Source: a virus
Virus record (IMG/VR): IMGVR_UViG_3300024327_000005
Location: 1-64,000 of that record
Reading direction: 5' to 3' (one strand)
DNA: 64,000 nucleotides
Part shown: positions 39,887-50,863 of the stretch, piece by piece
Position numbering within the stretch: position 1 is the stretch's first letter
How the letters are laid out: each line of letters begins with the position of its first letter
Notes under the pieces: model-generated
Seen by the model: the letters and a program-made list of their open reading frames with translations, nothing else
What the model was told of the DNA's origin: nothing
Databases searched by the model: none
Made by a program: the position numbers and the translations under genes

Positions 39887-41204
39887 CTGCTCCAGGCATA
39901 CAGCTAAAAATAGTCAGGATATAACCTCCAACCACACTGAGTCAAAGTATGTACATCTACATGTGCACACAGAATACTCTTTGCTTGATGGCATAAATAA
40001 GGTCTCTAGGCTCCCATCTTTTGTTAAAACTATGAATCAGCCAGCAGTTGCAATGACAGATCATGGTAACATTTCTGGGTGTTATAGGTTTTACAAAGAG
40101 TGCAACAAAGTAAATGTTAAGCCCATAATAGGCATGGAAGCTTACTATTCCATTAACGACAGAACTCTTCGAGAGCCAGACGAAATGGGAAAGAGCTATT
40201 ACCACTTAATCCTTTTGGCTCAAAATAATATTGGCTTACACAACTTAATAAAGCTGTCCTCTAAAGCCTATACCACTGGCTTCTATAGGAAGCCTAGGAT
40301 TGATGATAAACTTCTTGCAGACCACTCGGAAGGTCTAATCGCTACCACTACTTGCTTGGGTAGTCGCGCCTCTCAGCTGATACTAAATAACGAAATTACT
40401 GCAGCCGAAAAATTAATTCATCATCATCGAGCCATATTCAAAGATAGATTCATCGTTGAATTACAATTGCACCGAGAAGAAGAACAGCAGGCTGTAAATA
40501 AAGTCTTGCAGCAAATCGCTTTAAAAAACAACTTCCCGATGATAGTCACAAACGATTGTCATTACGCTTATGAGCATGATAAAATGCATCATGAAGCAGC
40601 ATTATGCTTGCAGACTAAGACAACGTTGTCGAATCCAAAGAGGTTTTCATTTGGTGAAATAAAAGTTCATATGGCAGATCATGACTGGATGTGGAACGAA
40701 TCTTCAAATCAAGGAATGCCATACGACGTTATTTCGAACACTGTCGAACTTGCGAATATGATAGATTCAGACACTTATTTTATGGACAGGATGAACAGGT
40801 ACCCGAAGTTTAAAGACCTTCCCGAAGGTTATACTAGCATTGACTTTTTAGCTCTAGAAAGCCAGCATGGACTATTCAATAGGTTTGGTCAGATGCCGAC
40901 TTTGGAATATCAAAACAGATTGACTCATGAACTTAATGTAATCAAAAAGATGGGATTCTCTGACTACCTGTTGATTGTAGCTCAGTTTATGGATGGAGCG
41001 CGAACAAGAGGTGTCCTTCATGGGCCTGGTCGTGGCTCTGCTGCAGGGTCCCTAATCGCTTATGCACTAGGCATCACTGAAGTTGATCCAATCAAATACG
41101 GTTTAATCTTTGAAAGATTTTTAAATGAAGGTCGAGGAGCTACCCCTCTGATCTTCAACAAGCAAATGGCCATCAAAGCAGATGGCATAACTATACCTTT
41201 TTAA
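39870..41204 (+). CDS. dnaE: DNA polymerase III alpha, piece 1 (PHP and start of palm)
   Basis: 444 residues with ATG 39870 (ATG 39876 possible), overlapping recA. The PHP domain starts VHLHVHTEYSLLDG and continues MTDHGNISG, IGMEAY and TNDCHY. The palm begins at GFSDYLLIVAQF and reaches GPGRGSAAGSLIAYALGI and FERFLNEGRG. In normal DnaE the catalytic PDIDID motif follows at once; here the frame ends after a 21-residue tail unrelated to DnaE. The rest is encoded at 41965 and 51309. Confidence 0.9.
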   Translation: MKMTHDCSRHTAKNSQDITSNHTESKYVHLHVHTEYSLLDGINKVSRLPSFVKTMNQPAVAMTDHGNISGCYRFYKECNKVNVKPIIGMEAYYSINDRTLREPDEMGKSYYHLILLAQNNIGLHNLIKLSSKAYTTGFYRKPRIDDKLLADHSEGLIATTTCLGSRASQLILNNEITAAEKLIHHHRAIFKDRFIVELQLHREEEQQAVNKVLQQIALKNNFPMIVTNDCHYAYEHDKMHHEAALCLQTKTTLSNPKRFSFGEIKVHMADHDWMWNESSNQGMPYDVISNTVELANMIDSDTYFMDRMNRYPKFKDLPEGYTSIDFLALESQHGLFNRFGQMPTLEYQNRLTHELNVIKKMGFSDYLLIVAQFMDGARTRGVLHGPGRGSAAGSLIAYALGITEVDPIKYGLIFERFLNEGRGATPLIFNKQMAIKADGITIPF

Positions 41205-41223
41205 CACACGATAAGAGAATACT

Positions 41224-41415
41224 ATGGATAAAACTTACGCAACAACCCTTTACGCGATCCAAGATAACCACGGGCATCTAATCAATATTAAGAATCGCTC
41301 TCTTTACACGACTAGAGTCGACGCCAGAACAGCTAGACGCTCATTGAATCGTAACGATGTGCGAATAGTAAGGTGTGAATTTATGAACCACACCGAATGG
41401 ACTCCAGCCAGATGA
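41224..41415 (+). CDS. hypothetical protein, 63 aa, in first dnaE gap
   Basis: Basic small protein with Arg-rich helix (ARTARRSLNRNDVR). Starts 20 bases after piece 1 of dnaE and overlaps the next gene by ATGA. Not recognised. Confidence 0.6.
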   Translation: MDKTYATTLYAIQDNHGHLINIKNRSLYTTRVDARTARRSLNRNDVRIVRCEFMNHTEWTPAR

Positions 41416-41672
41416 AACCAGAGGTAACGACTACAGCTGAAGCTGTAGAATTTTTAATTAAGCATCATTCAGACTTACATGATGAGCATCGCTTTGAAAA
41501 GATTTCAGACTGTGCTGATTCAATAATGAAAAGTGAAAGACCCAATACGGCTTTCCGCCACGATGATGGAAGTTGGGTTAATAATGATTATTGCGATTAT
41601 TATATTAATTTAATTGCAGCGATAACCGTACAATGGAATTCCGAAAAAAATGAAAATAGACCAAATACCTAA
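41412..41672 (+). CDS. hypothetical protein, 86 aa, in first dnaE gap
   Basis: Start at ATG 41412 (ATGA overlap); ATG 41397 in frame would overlap more. His/Asp-rich (KHHSDLHDEH). Overlaps the next gene by 23 bases. Confidence 0.6.
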   Translation: MKPEVTTTAEAVEFLIKHHSDLHDEHRFEKISDCADSIMKSERPNTAFRHDDGSWVNNDYCDYYINLIAAITVQWNSEKNENRPNT

Positions 41673-41895
41673 ATTTTGGCGCAACAATGCGCCTGCAAAA
41701 TCATTCACAGACAATTACTGGACTGACGGGTACGATTTGTACTCCTATCAACTCAAGATAGGAGAAACGCTCCCTGACGGAACCAAAATTCTTTACGATT
41801 ACACTAAAGCTGCTGGAAGGTTTATTTCTGCTACAACTAGCCGCCATGTAAACTTAGCGGCTTTCTACGCTAACGAAAAAGAAGCCCCAATGTAA
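41650..41895 (+). CDS. hypothetical protein, 81 aa, in first dnaE gap
   Basis: Starts inside the previous gene. Aromatic-rich (DNYWTDGYDLYSY). Ends at a 9-bp hairpin (41891-41919). Not recognised. Confidence 0.6.
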   Translation: MKIDQIPKFWRNNAPAKSFTDNYWTDGYDLYSYQLKIGETLPDGTKILYDYTKAAGRFISATTSRHVNLAAFYANEKEAPM

Positions 41896-41919
41896 GGGTA
41901 GTTAACAACCACCCTTACA
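41891..41919 (+). terminator. 9-bp hairpin before dnaE piece 2
   Basis: TGTAAGGGT (41891-41899) pairs with ACCCTTACA (41911-41919) over an 11-base loop; no U-tract. It overlaps the last codons of the gene ending at 41895 and may act as terminator or RNA-stability element between dnaE parts. Confidence 0.4.
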
Positions 41920-41964
41920 TCTACGAACACTTGGCAGAATCCAACGCTTAAACATAGGAACCTC

Positions 41965-43587
41965 ATGGATCAAAAAAGAAAAGAAATATTACAGTACATT
42001 GATAAATGTATTATAGATGAAAGAATTAATCAAGTAGACCCTGATTTCCTAGAGTTTGAAATTAAAATGTCTTCTTTAAAAGATTTACAAATGATTTCAG
42101 ACTGCTTGTATTCAGTTGCGAACCTTCAAGATAAAGATCTTCACTTACCAATTTTCGCTAACAACCCCTATAATAGTATCTTACTTTATATAACTAGGTT
42201 GACAGATGAATTTGATTTTTTAAAAGCCAGGTCAAATACTATAGACGGATCTCCTCCTGATATTGATATTGACCATGATGCTTTAGATCGAGAAATTGCA
42301 ATCGAGTGGTGTGCTGATTATTGGGGTCAAGATAAAGTAGCGAATATAATAACGCACGGAACCTTTAAGCCAAAAAGTCTTGCTCGCTCTTATTATCGAA
42401 TCACTGAAAAAGAGTCTGAAGATTTAAGCGAGCTGTTAAAGAAGATTCCTCCACCTAAGTTTGGTAAGGAAGCTACATTAGAAGAGGTTCTTGAATTGAA
42501 CCCTGAAGTTAAAGACGATGAGAGATATGGAGACTTCTTGGAATTCGCTGACAGGATAGAGGGCATGGTATCTAATTTTGGTATCCATGCCGCTGGAATT
42601 ATCATTAGTGATAACGACATAGATGATATAGTCCCGCTATGGAAGAATAAAAAAGCTGAAAGAATAACTCAATTCGACAAAGACGAATGTGAAGAGTTAG
42701 GTCTGATTAAATTCGACTTCTTGGGAATAGATACTCTTTCTATAATTAAAGAGTGTGTGAGCCTTGTTGAAGAAAACCATGATGTTAAATTAAATCCATA
42801 CGCTATTGAAGATTTTGACGAAGCCACATATGCCACATTAGACAAAGGCTTACTCACAGGAGTCTTTCAGATGGAAACTTCTGGCGTGGCTAAAAAGCTC
42901 ATTGTAAAAATTAAACCAAGATCTATAGAAGATTTATCTGCTATTTCTGCTTTGAACAGACCAGGTCCGCTACAAGCGGGACTCGACAAAGAATACATAA
43001 TCAACAAATATAATAACGCTCCACCATCAAGTCTTCCAGAAAACATAGCTAACATTTTAAAAAGTTCATACTGGACTCTTGTCTATCAGGAGCAAGTTAT
43101 GGAAATCTGTTCTAGTATCGCTGGGTTCACTCCCAAAGAAGCCGATGACATTAGGAGAGCTATGGGCAAGAAGAAAGTAGAAGTACTCAACGAGTATCAA
43201 AAGAAATTTGTAACTGGGTGTATTTCTGTAGGTGGCTTATCAGAATCCTATAGTCAAGACCTATGGGAAAACCTTGTGGGATTCGCAGACTACTGCCTGC
43301 ATGGAAGCACAAAGATCAAGGCTCAAGGTGGAGCCTTAAGTATTGAAAGTATTGTTAAAAACAAAATTCCTGCGACTATCGTTTCTGCTGATACTAATTC
43401 TGAAAGATTTTATTTACAAAGAGTTGCTCAATGGTATGAAAAAGGCAAAAAGAAATGTTATAAGTACGTAACAGATACTGGAGCTGAGATTTCTTGCACT
43501 CCAGAACATAAATTTTTAACTATTAATAACGAAATGGTTGAAATTGAATCCATATATGAACGAAACTTAATATTAAAAACACAATAA
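41965..43587 (+). CDS. dnaE: DNA polymerase III alpha, piece 2, with N-terminal split-intein half
   Basis: 540 residues. About 95 extra N-terminal residues precede GSPPDIDIDHDALD (catalytic Asp pair), then THGTFKPKSLARSY, the palm/fingers with GIHAAGIII, FDFLGIDTL, and ALNRPGP. The DnaE part ends at GFADY443. Cys444 starts an intein: CLHGSTKIK, block B CTPEHKFLT near residue 510, VAQWYEKG, and frame end at residue 540 (97-residue Int-N). It matches cyanobacterial DnaE Int-N in layout. Partner Int-C is at 51309. Cys444 would be the splicing nucleophile. Confidence 0.92.
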   Translation: MDQKRKEILQYIDKCIIDERINQVDPDFLEFEIKMSSLKDLQMISDCLYSVANLQDKDLHLPIFANNPYNSILLYITRLTDEFDFLKARSNTIDGSPPDIDIDHDALDREIAIEWCADYWGQDKVANIITHGTFKPKSLARSYYRITEKESEDLSELLKKIPPPKFGKEATLEEVLELNPEVKDDERYGDFLEFADRIEGMVSNFGIHAAGIIISDNDIDDIVPLWKNKKAERITQFDKDECEELGLIKFDFLGIDTLSIIKECVSLVEENHDVKLNPYAIEDFDEATYATLDKGLLTGVFQMETSGVAKKLIVKIKPRSIEDLSAISALNRPGPLQAGLDKEYIINKYNNAPPSSLPENIANILKSSYWTLVYQEQVMEICSSIAGFTPKEADDIRRAMGKKKVEVLNEYQKKFVTGCISVGGLSESYSQDLWENLVGFADYCLHGSTKIKAQGGALSIESIVKNKIPATIVSADTNSERFYLQRVAQWYEKGKKKCYKYVTDTGAEISCTPEHKFLTINNEMVEIESIYERNLILKTQ

Positions 43588-43598
43588 GAGGTTTTCTT

Positions 43599-43967
43599 AT
43601 GGCTACACACTCTACAAATATCTCTAACGGGACCCATATTATAGGGAGTACAGTTCAAATTGACACTTTAAATGTCAATAAAACGAGCACCCATGAAGAG
43701 ATAATGAACTCTCTTCCTTCTTATCATACAATCATCGCATCAGGGACTGCTAACCCTGAAGAAATTTCATTAGTTGCTCCTGTGAGCGTTGATCATGTAG
43801 ACAATTCTATGTTTTTTGTTGACGGACAAGCACTATCAAGAATGCCTGACCCGACCAACCTGGGACCAGGCTATCATTTAACTGCAGACGGAATGACTTT
43901 GACCATAAGCGGTTTCACTAATTTAAGTACTAGTGAGATCCATGGATTGTATACAGATCAACCATAA
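43599..43967 (+). CDS. fibre-module protein, 122 aa
   Basis: Beta-rich and Thr/Ser/Asn-rich, starting just after the Int-N gene. It shares a DGMTL segment with the next protein. Probably a virion adhesin component or chaperone, by position. Confidence 0.55.
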   Translation: MATHSTNISNGTHIIGSTVQIDTLNVNKTSTHEEIMNSLPSYHTIIASGTANPEEISLVAPVSVDHVDNSMFFVDGQALSRMPDPTNLGPGYHLTADGMTLTISGFTNLSTSEIHGLYTDQP

Positions 43968-44011
43968 TGTTAATATGATCCAAAATACACTATCTAAATA
44001 GGAGAGAGAAA

Positions 44012-44416
44012 ATGGCCGTTGTATATCCAGGATTAGTAAATATAGACGCTTCTACAATTACGGTAACCACCGTGAATGTTTATGACGACAATCAAAGAAC
44101 CCATACATACGATTTAAGTGATCAGTTTCCAGACTGGAATCCCGAACCAGATGGTAACAGCCTAACAGGCGACGCCCTCATCGCTGCGCAGCAACCTCTG
44201 AGTACAATAACCCTGCCTGCATCAGCAAGAGTCAATACTATAATGATTATATTAGACGGAATGACTTTATCTCCCCAATTGAATCCAAATGGCGCTGGCG
44301 ACTATAAAATTGCTACTAGTAAAATAATCGATTTACTCTGGGACGACGCAGAGCTTCCGAGACGACATAGTAGTACGGACACTCCTGTACTTTTAGCTCG
44401 CTATACACTAGCTTAA
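44012..44416 (+). CDS. fibre-module protein, 134 aa
   Basis: Starts after a GGAGAGAGAAA site. Beta-rich with [20 protein letters not shown] near the middle. Likely virion-associated, given the fibre genes that follow. Not recognised. Confidence 0.55.
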   Translation: MAVVYPGLVNIDASTITVTTVNVYDDNQRTHTYDLSDQFPDWNPEPDGNSLTGDALIAAQQPLSTITLPASARVNTIMIILDGMTLSPQLNPNGAGDYKIATSKIIDLLWDDAELPRRHSSTDTPVLLARYTLA

Positions 44417-44429
44417 TAAGGATTCCATA

Positions 44430-47138
44430 ATGGCTACAAGAAGAACTGACTTACGCAAAGGGGCAATTGACAGCTCTGTCATAACCCAGATTACAAATAC
44501 CGTCATAGCACAAGTATCAGGATCAATTGGTGCAACTGGACCTGCTGGTGCAACTGGACCTCAGGGGACCCAAGGTCAAGCTGGGGCACAAGGCTCACAA
44601 GGACCAACAGGCAATGTAGGTCCTGTGGGCCCCACAGGTGACAGTGGAATTCAAGGCTCACAAGGATCGACGGGCAACGATGGCTCTGTTGGGCCTCAAG
44701 GCCTCACTGGCGTTCAAGGACCTACAGGCGATGCCGGTGCACAAGGAATCCAAGGCCCCCTGGGGCCTCAAGGTGCCACTGGAGACGATGGCGCTACAGG
44801 GCTTCAAGGTATTCAGGGAATAACAGGCAACGACGGTGCTACAGGTCCTCAGGGCGTTCAAGGCGATACAGGGCCTCAAGGTGCTGCTGGAAATGATGGA
44901 GCTCAAGGTAATCCAGGTTCCACTGGAGCTACTGGCCCACAGGGCGCCACTGGCGCTGACGGAATCGACGGAGCAACAGGGCCTCAAGGCGACACTGGCG
45001 CAACTGGTCCTACTGGCGCTACGGGTCCACAAGGAGCAACAGGAACTAACGGTTCTAACGGAATCGACGGAGCTCAAGGCCCCACAGGGGCTCAAGGCGT
45101 TGACGGTCCACAAGGGATTCAAGGACCCGTTGGTGCCGATGGTGCAACTGGTGCTGACGGAGCAGTTGGACCCCAAGGGGCGACTGGCAACGATGGTGCT
45201 CAAGGCGTTGCTGGCCCAACAGGCGTTGCTGGCCCAACAGGCGCTGACGGAACCGACGGAGCAAATGGAGTGCAAGGCTCAACGGGTGATACTGGTGCAA
45301 CAGGACCGGCAGGCGCAACTGGGTCAACTGGCCCCAGAGGCGACGCATTCGCTATAGACCAAACAGGAGTCTTAATCGAGAGTGCTATTAGTAGTATTCA
45401 GGCTACCTCTTCAATCACTGCACAAAATCCATACTTCTTTGTTATCACTACTGACAGCAGATCTGATAGTAGTACGCCGAGTCCTTTAGCTGGCGATATG
45501 TCTGGACATCTTGTTGTCTATGATGGGAGTGTTTGGTCTGATTTCGGTCAGTTTACAGGTACAAAAGGTGATACTGGCGATACGGGGACTCAAGGTCCCC
45601 AGGGAGCTCAGGGAGTTGTCGGTGCCACTGGAGCAGCAGGGAGCACAGGCCCTCAAGGTGACGTGGGTTCTACTGGTCCTGCAGGAGCAACTGGACCTCA
45701 AGGAATTCAAGGCGATACAGGTCCTCAAGGTGTTCAAGGTACCGCTGGGATCACAGGCCCTCAAGGAGCTACAGGATCTGCTGGGGCTGCTGGTAGTACC
45801 GGTCCTCAAGGGGACGCGGGTTCTACTGGACCAACAGGTGCAACAGGCCCACAAGGTGTGCAGGGTGATACAGGACCAACCGGACCGCAAGGCGACACTG
45901 GAGCTGCTGGACCAACAGGCACTCAAGGCGTCCAGGGTCCCACTGGAGACACGGGCTCAACAGGATCTACTGGGGCCACAGGACTGCAAGGTGATACTGG
46001 GACGACCGGAAGTACCGGATCTCAAGGCCCCACCGGGGCAACAGGCCCTGTAGGAGCAACTGGATCTCAAGGAATTCAAGGGCCTCAAGGCGATGCTGGA
46101 GCTACAGGGTCCGTTGGGGCAACAGGCCCTATAGGAAACACTGGCGTCCAAGGTCCCGCTGGAGACACGGGAACCCAGGGAGTAACAGGGCCTCAAGGCG
46201 ACACCGGCGCTACAGGAGCGGCTGGAGCTACAGGACCGACCGGCGCTACAGGAGCGGCTGGTGCCGGTGCAAACAATGCAACTATTGCGACCACTCTTTC
46301 TACCCACAGTGGCTTTATAGCAAGCGTTGGGGATGACCTAGCAGCAGACACCAGCTTCCAAGCGAGCGTCAAAGGTGATACAGGGGCAACTGGACTCCAA
46401 GGGAGTATTGGGGCTACAGGACCGCAAGGAGACCAGGGCCTCACTGGAGTAACAGGAGCTACTGGTCCTGTTGTGATTGCAACAGCAAGCATTCTTGGTG
46501 GTGTTAAGATTAATGGGAATAACCTTTCTATTAATGCTTCTGGAGTCCTATCTTCTGAAGACACAGCGTTACATTCACAAGTTGATCAAATAGAAACAAC
46601 TATAGGCTTAGCTACTGGAGGCACGTTAGGTTCTTGGGCCAATCATGCTAACTACAGTGTAGCAGCAACTGTTAAAGCAGCTATTGAAGGGGTTGATGAG
46701 CAAGTTAGGTTGCAAACAATTAACATAACTTCTCTTAACTCATTAGGAAATCTTCACGAAACTGCTATTGGGATTAGTTCTACAGGTAACTATGAAAGTA
46801 GAAGTGGCACAAACTATATAGATAGCGCAACAGATGTTGTTGGAGAAGCTACTCTACTTGATGCGCAGGTTAAAACCAATGCAGATAATATTGATCTTTT
46901 AGAAATTAGAGGCGGCGGATTGCTTATGGAAACGACGACCGCGGGAATATATCTTCCAGATACAATAATGCTATCAAGTCATGCAGGGCCATTTAGGATT
47001 GATTTCGCACAAGCAATAGCGAATAGTGGTGCTGCCGATTTGACATTCTATGGAACCAAAGCAAAAACACACGAAGATCGACATTTTACAATAGACACCA
47101 CAACTGGCGACATTACCTTTACAGGTACTACACTTTAA
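44430..47138 (+). CDS. collagen-like tail fibre protein
   Basis: 902 residues. After a 30-residue helical N-terminus, Gly-x-y repeats (GATGP, GPQG, GDTG types) fill about residues 31-305, 379-613 and 647-680, separated by globular segments. The C-terminal 220 residues are beta-rich and contain no Gly repeat, suitable for a trimeric tip. Collagen triple helices occur in phage fibres. Probably a receptor-binding or decorative fibre. Confidence 0.85.
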   Translation: MATRRTDLRKGAIDSSVITQITNTVIAQVSGSIGATGPAGATGPQGTQGQAGAQGSQGPTGNVGPVGPTGDSGIQGSQGSTGNDGSVGPQGLTGVQGPTGDAGAQGIQGPLGPQGATGDDGATGLQGIQGITGNDGATGPQGVQGDTGPQGAAGNDGAQGNPGSTGATGPQGATGADGIDGATGPQGDTGATGPTGATGPQGATGTNGSNGIDGAQGPTGAQGVDGPQGIQGPVGADGATGADGAVGPQGATGNDGAQGVAGPTGVAGPTGADGTDGANGVQGSTGDTGATGPAGATGSTGPRGDAFAIDQTGVLIESAISSIQATSSITAQNPYFFVITTDSRSDSSTPSPLAGDMSGHLVVYDGSVWSDFGQFTGTKGDTGDTGTQGPQGAQGVVGATGAAGSTGPQGDVGSTGPAGATGPQGIQGDTGPQGVQGTAGITGPQGATGSAGAAGSTGPQGDAGSTGPTGATGPQGVQGDTGPTGPQGDTGAAGPTGTQGVQGPTGDTGSTGSTGATGLQGDTGTTGSTGSQGPTGATGPVGATGSQGIQGPQGDAGATGSVGATGPIGNTGVQGPAGDTGTQGVTGPQGDTGATGAAGATGPTGATGAAGAGANNATIATTLSTHSGFIASVGDDLAADTSFQASVKGDTGATGLQGSIGATGPQGDQGLTGVTGATGPVVIATASILGGVKINGNNLSINASGVLSSEDTALHSQVDQIETTIGLATGGTLGSWANHANYSVAATVKAAIEGVDEQVRLQTINITSLNSLGNLHETAIGISSTGNYESRSGTNYIDSATDVVGEATLLDAQVKTNADNIDLLEIRGGGLLMETTTAGIYLPDTIMLSSHAGPFRIDFAQAIANSGAADLTFYGTKAKTHEDRHFTIDTTTGDITFTGTTL

Positions 47139-47170
47139 ATTAAAAACTTTATATTGCAGGAGAGATTACC

Positions 47171-50100
47171 ATGGCAAAAATAAAACCTGAAACATCCGGA
47201 GATCATGACCTCGGAGACAGCTCCTTTAAGTGGGGCGCCGTGCACACGGTGCACGTCGAAACAGAAACCTTGACTACCTCTGGGAATCTTGTTGTAGGCG
47301 GTACGCTAACCGTAACCGGATCAAACATTGTTGCTGAAGTGACAACTATAGCAGCAGAAGATCCGCTTATAAGTCTTGCAAAAGACAATACTGGCGATGT
47401 ATTCGATATCGGATTCTATGGAAAAGCTGTTAATGGTTCTTCTGAAACCGATTATCATGGTTTTGTTAGAGCTGCATCTGATGGTAAATTCAAAATCTTT
47501 AAAAATGCGTCTGCCGAACCTACTACAACTGTAGGCTCCCATGAAGTAGCCACGCTTGTGGCTGATCTTGAAGTTCCTAACGGAAGCTCTCTAAAAGTTC
47601 CTCAAGCCAATGGGACTCCAATAGATTACATTACTGCTGTAACTTTAGGTACTGCTCAGGCTAATAAAGTTCTTACTGTAGACAATAGTAAAAATCTCAC
47701 TGGAATTAATAATATCACTGCTTCTGGTACGATCCAAGCTGGTAATGTTTTGATTTCAGGAAGCGCAATTAGCACTTCTGGAGGTGCAGCTCCTTCTTTT
47801 GAAGAAGTTGCTATCACTGGTGGCTCTATTGATGGTACAACTATTGGTGGTACAACTGCAGCTGCTGTTACTGCGACTACTTTAAGTGCAAGTAGTGCTA
47901 CTGTTAGCGGTACAACAACTTTGCAAGGAGCAGTTACGCTAGGCAATGCTGCTGCAGACGATATTACCGTAACAGGTAGTCTTGCATCTAGTGTAGTTCC
48001 AAAAGTAGATGGAACTCATGATCTGGGTACTAATGCACTAAGAATGCGCCATGTCTATTCAGACAACATTACAGCAACTACTATCAATGCATTTGCTGCT
48101 GGTGGGGCTGTAAATTTCAATAATCAAGATATGACTAATGTAAAAATTACTAGTGGTAGTATTTCTGGTTCCGACGTTACTGTTGGCGTAGGTAAGACTC
48201 TCAACGTTTCAGCTGGCACTATTACTTTTGCTGCAGGCCAAGTCTCTAATACTGATTTAGCTACGATTAATACTGCTGGTAAAGTTTCACTTGGTGCTTT
48301 AGATATTGATGGTGCGGATGAAATGGACGCTGCTATCGCTGATGCCGACCTGCTCATTATTGATGATGGTGGCAACGGTATAGAAAAATCTATGTTAGCA
48401 TCTCGCATCCCCACTTATGTTATTTCAAAACTAAGCGGTGGAACTGGCGTTGCCCATCTTAATGGTACGTTTAGTATCGGTCAAGCAGTTGCGACTACTG
48501 ATGATGTTACTTTTAGTACTGTCACTGCAACTACTTTTTCTGGTGTAGTAACTAGCATCTCTAATCATACAACTCAAAATCTCACAGAGCATTCTGACAA
48601 CAAGTATTACACTGATGAAAGAGTAGACGATAGAGTTAGTGAGTTACTAAGCGACGGCCAAGCAATTGGTCTTAGTTATGCTGACAATGGAGCTGGAGCT
48701 TTAACAATTGCAGTCGATACTGCTACTGCTTCAACTTTAGGTGTAGCTTCTTTTTCAGGTGACAACTTCCTTGTTTCAAGTGGTGCTGTAACTATCAAGG
48801 ATGGCGGTATTGCAAATGCTGAGTTAGCTCAAAGCGCCATGAGTATTGCAGGTCAATCAGTTTCACTTGGCGCTAGTATTACTGCAGCATCTATAGCTGC
48901 TGCTATCGGTGGCGAAGCTATGGAATTAACAGCTGTTACCGATCTTGATAGTCCTCAAAGTAACTTGACAATCTTTAACACTAATAATGCTAGTCGTACA
49001 CTTACGATAGGTGCTGTAAATGGTACTATTGCGATTCCAGGTGATCTTGATCTTACAGGAGATATGAAAGACGATCTCAATCTTGTAGCAACAAAGAAGT
49101 ATCAGATTGCTGGTACTGATGTTTTGTCTGCCACTACTCTCGGAAGCGGTGTTGTCGCTTCTAGCCTTACTTCAGTAGGTGCTCTTGCCTCAGGTAGTAT
49201 TGCTTCTGGTTTTGGAACCATCTCTACTGCAAGTAATATCTCTACTACTCAAGTTATTAATTTAGCTACAGACGCAGATATAGACGGCTATTCCGCAGAC
49301 AGTGCAACCGGCAGACTTACTTTAGGCACGAGTAACGATCTAAGCCTTTATCATGGTGGAACTAATTCTTATATTGTCAATAAAGTTGGCGAACTTCGGC
49401 TTGACGCTCCTTTTTCTAGTGAGATTTCACTCTCTATAGCTGGTGCTGAAGAGGCGCATATCGATGCTGACGGTATCGATCTTGCTAGTGGTAATGACTA
49501 CAGAATTAATAATGCGTCTGTACTTTCAGCTACTACTCTCGGTTCAGGTGTAGTTGCTTCAAGCTTGACTACTGTGGGTGCTTTGGATTCAGGTAGTATT
49601 ACTAATGGATTCACGTCCATTGATGTTGGTTCAGGTGCAATCACAACAACTGGAACTCTTACTGGGGGAATCCTGGCGGTTGATGATATTCAGATTAACG
49701 GATCTAATATTGGGCACACCGATGATATTGACCTGCTTACTGTTGCAAGTGGAACCCTTACTGTTGCAGGGCGTGTAGATTTAACTACACTCGCTATTGG
49801 TAGTACTGATATTACTGCTGACGCAACTGAACTGAATTATGTTGATGGAGTTACAAGTAACATCCAAACACAGCTTGATGCTAAAGCTCCAGCGGCCAAT
49901 CCAATCTTCTCAGGCACCATTACTTTTGGTAACGCAGTGATTAGCGAAGCAGAGCTAGAAATTCTCGACGGTGCGTTAATTTCCACTACCGAACTAAATC
50001 ATCTTAACAATGCTTCTGGCTCTATCCAGACACAGCTTGATGCTAAACAAGGCCTAAACACTCAACTTACTACGCTTTCAACCAGCCTGACAGCAGCTGT

Positions 50101-50761
50101 TGCCACAGAGCTTGTTGCGTTAGCCGATGGGGAGATTGAAGTTCTTGATGGCGCAACTCCTGGTTCAGCAGTTGCAAGTAAAGCTCTTGTGGTCAATGGT
50201 TCTAAAAACATTGGCACTCTCGGTACTGTTACTCTTGGTACTCTTACTGATGGTACTGCTACTTTGACTGGCGGTGCACTAACCAGCTTAACAAAGCTTA
50301 CTGTAGACAATTTGCAATTAAACGCCAATGATCTTAAATCTACCTCTGGTGATTTAAATCTAAACTCTGCAAGTGGTGACGTTAAAATAGCAGCTGGAGT
50401 TGATCTTACATTATTGTCTGGGGGTAATATTACTGCTGATGGCAATGTTAGCATTAACGGTCTTTTGGAAACTGATGGAGTTAGACGAAAAACTTTAATC
50501 AAAACCGATTCTTATACTATTGTTGGTGACGACCATACTATTCTATTCAACGTAGAGTCGGATAGTACTTGCACTTTGGCTACTTCTAACGATTCCGACA
50601 TGGTTTCTAAAGAGTATGTAATCAAAAATGTGGGCTCAAATACTATAACTTTTGCTTCCACCAGTCAGATTGATGGAAGCCCTGCTTCCAACACTACGCT
50701 TACTGCAGGACAAAAAATAAAAGTTATAGGTACAGCAGCATTTGGTTGGCAGTCAATTTAA
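47171..50761 (+). CDS. large repeat-rich tail fibre protein
   Basis: 1196 residues, Thr/Ser/Gly/Val-rich. The N-terminus (GDHDLGDSSFKWGAVHTVHV) and the NLTGINNITASGTIQAG style are typical of phage tail-fibre proteins of the cyanophage type. Internal repeats: SATTLGSGVVASSLT occurs twice (about nt 49130 and 49530), and TELN..IQTQLDAK twice. The last 90 residues (DSYTIVGDDHTILFN onward) form a distinct tip domain. Likely receptor recognition. Confidence 0.85.
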   Translation: MAKIKPETSGDHDLGDSSFKWGAVHTVHVETETLTTSGNLVVGGTLTVTGSNIVAEVTTIAAEDPLISLAKDNTGDVFDIGFYGKAVNGSSETDYHGFVRAASDGKFKIFKNASAEPTTTVGSHEVATLVADLEVPNGSSLKVPQANGTPIDYITAVTLGTAQANKVLTVDNSKNLTGINNITASGTIQAGNVLISGSAISTSGGAAPSFEEVAITGGSIDGTTIGGTTAAAVTATTLSASSATVSGTTTLQGAVTLGNAAADDITVTGSLASSVVPKVDGTHDLGTNALRMRHVYSDNITATTINAFAAGGAVNFNNQDMTNVKITSGSISGSDVTVGVGKTLNVSAGTITFAAGQVSNTDLATINTAGKVSLGALDIDGADEMDAAIADADLLIIDDGGNGIEKSMLASRIPTYVISKLSGGTGVAHLNGTFSIGQAVATTDDVTFSTVTATTFSGVVTSISNHTTQNLTEHSDNKYYTDERVDDRVSELLSDGQAIGLSYADNGAGALTIAVDTATASTLGVASFSGDNFLVSSGAVTIKDGGIANAELAQSAMSIAGQSVSLGASITAASIAAAIGGEAMELTAVTDLDSPQSNLTIFNTNNASRTLTIGAVNGTIAIPGDLDLTGDMKDDLNLVATKKYQIAGTDVLSATTLGSGVVASSLTSVGALASGSIASGFGTISTASNISTTQVINLATDADIDGYSADSATGRLTLGTSNDLSLYHGGTNSYIVNKVGELRLDAPFSSEISLSIAGAEEAHIDADGIDLASGNDYRINNASVLSATTLGSGVVASSLTTVGALDSGSITNGFTSIDVGSGAITTTGTLTGGILAVDDIQINGSNIGHTDDIDLLTVASGTLTVAGRVDLTTLAIGSTDITADATELNYVDGVTSNIQTQLDAKAPAANPIFSGTITFGNAVISEAELEILDGALISTTELNHLNNASGSIQTQLDAKQGLNTQLTTLSTSLTAAVATELVALADGEIEVLDGATPGSAVASKALVVNGSKNIGTLGTVTLGTLTDGTATLTGGALTSLTKLTVDNLQLNANDLKSTSGDLNLNSASGDVKIAAGVDLTLLSGGNITADGNVSINGLLETDGVRRKTLIKTDSYTIVGDDHTILFNVESDSTCTLATSNDSDMVSKEYVIKNVGSNTITFASTSQIDGSPASNTTLTAGQKIKVIGTAAFGWQSI

Positions 50762-50808
50762 TTAAAGTAATCAACACACAGTAATATAAAGTAATCTTTT
50801 AGTTTTGA

Positions 50809-50843
50809 GGGGTAGTTCGCATTGGCGGGCTACCCCTTTTTTT
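50809..50843 (+). terminator. intrinsic terminator after the fibre module
   Basis: GGGGTAG (50809-50815) pairs with CTACCCC (50830-50836), followed by a TTTTTTT run. It ends the fibre transcript before the genes leading to dnaE piece 3. Confidence 0.85.
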
Positions 50844-50863
50844 ATATATAAAGGAAAAGAAAA

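Noticed and set aside
41130-42260. A second complete split intein at the first dnaE break
   Set aside because: The sizes fit atypically split inteins, but no Cys or Ser starts the tail of piece 1 and no His-Asn ending precedes SPPDIDID. Kept only as an open question.
44658-46564. Long open frames on both strands inside the collagen-like gene
   Set aside because: They result from the repetitive Gly-x-y codons, have no ribosome sites and give low-complexity translations; the + strand frame from 44430 explains the region.
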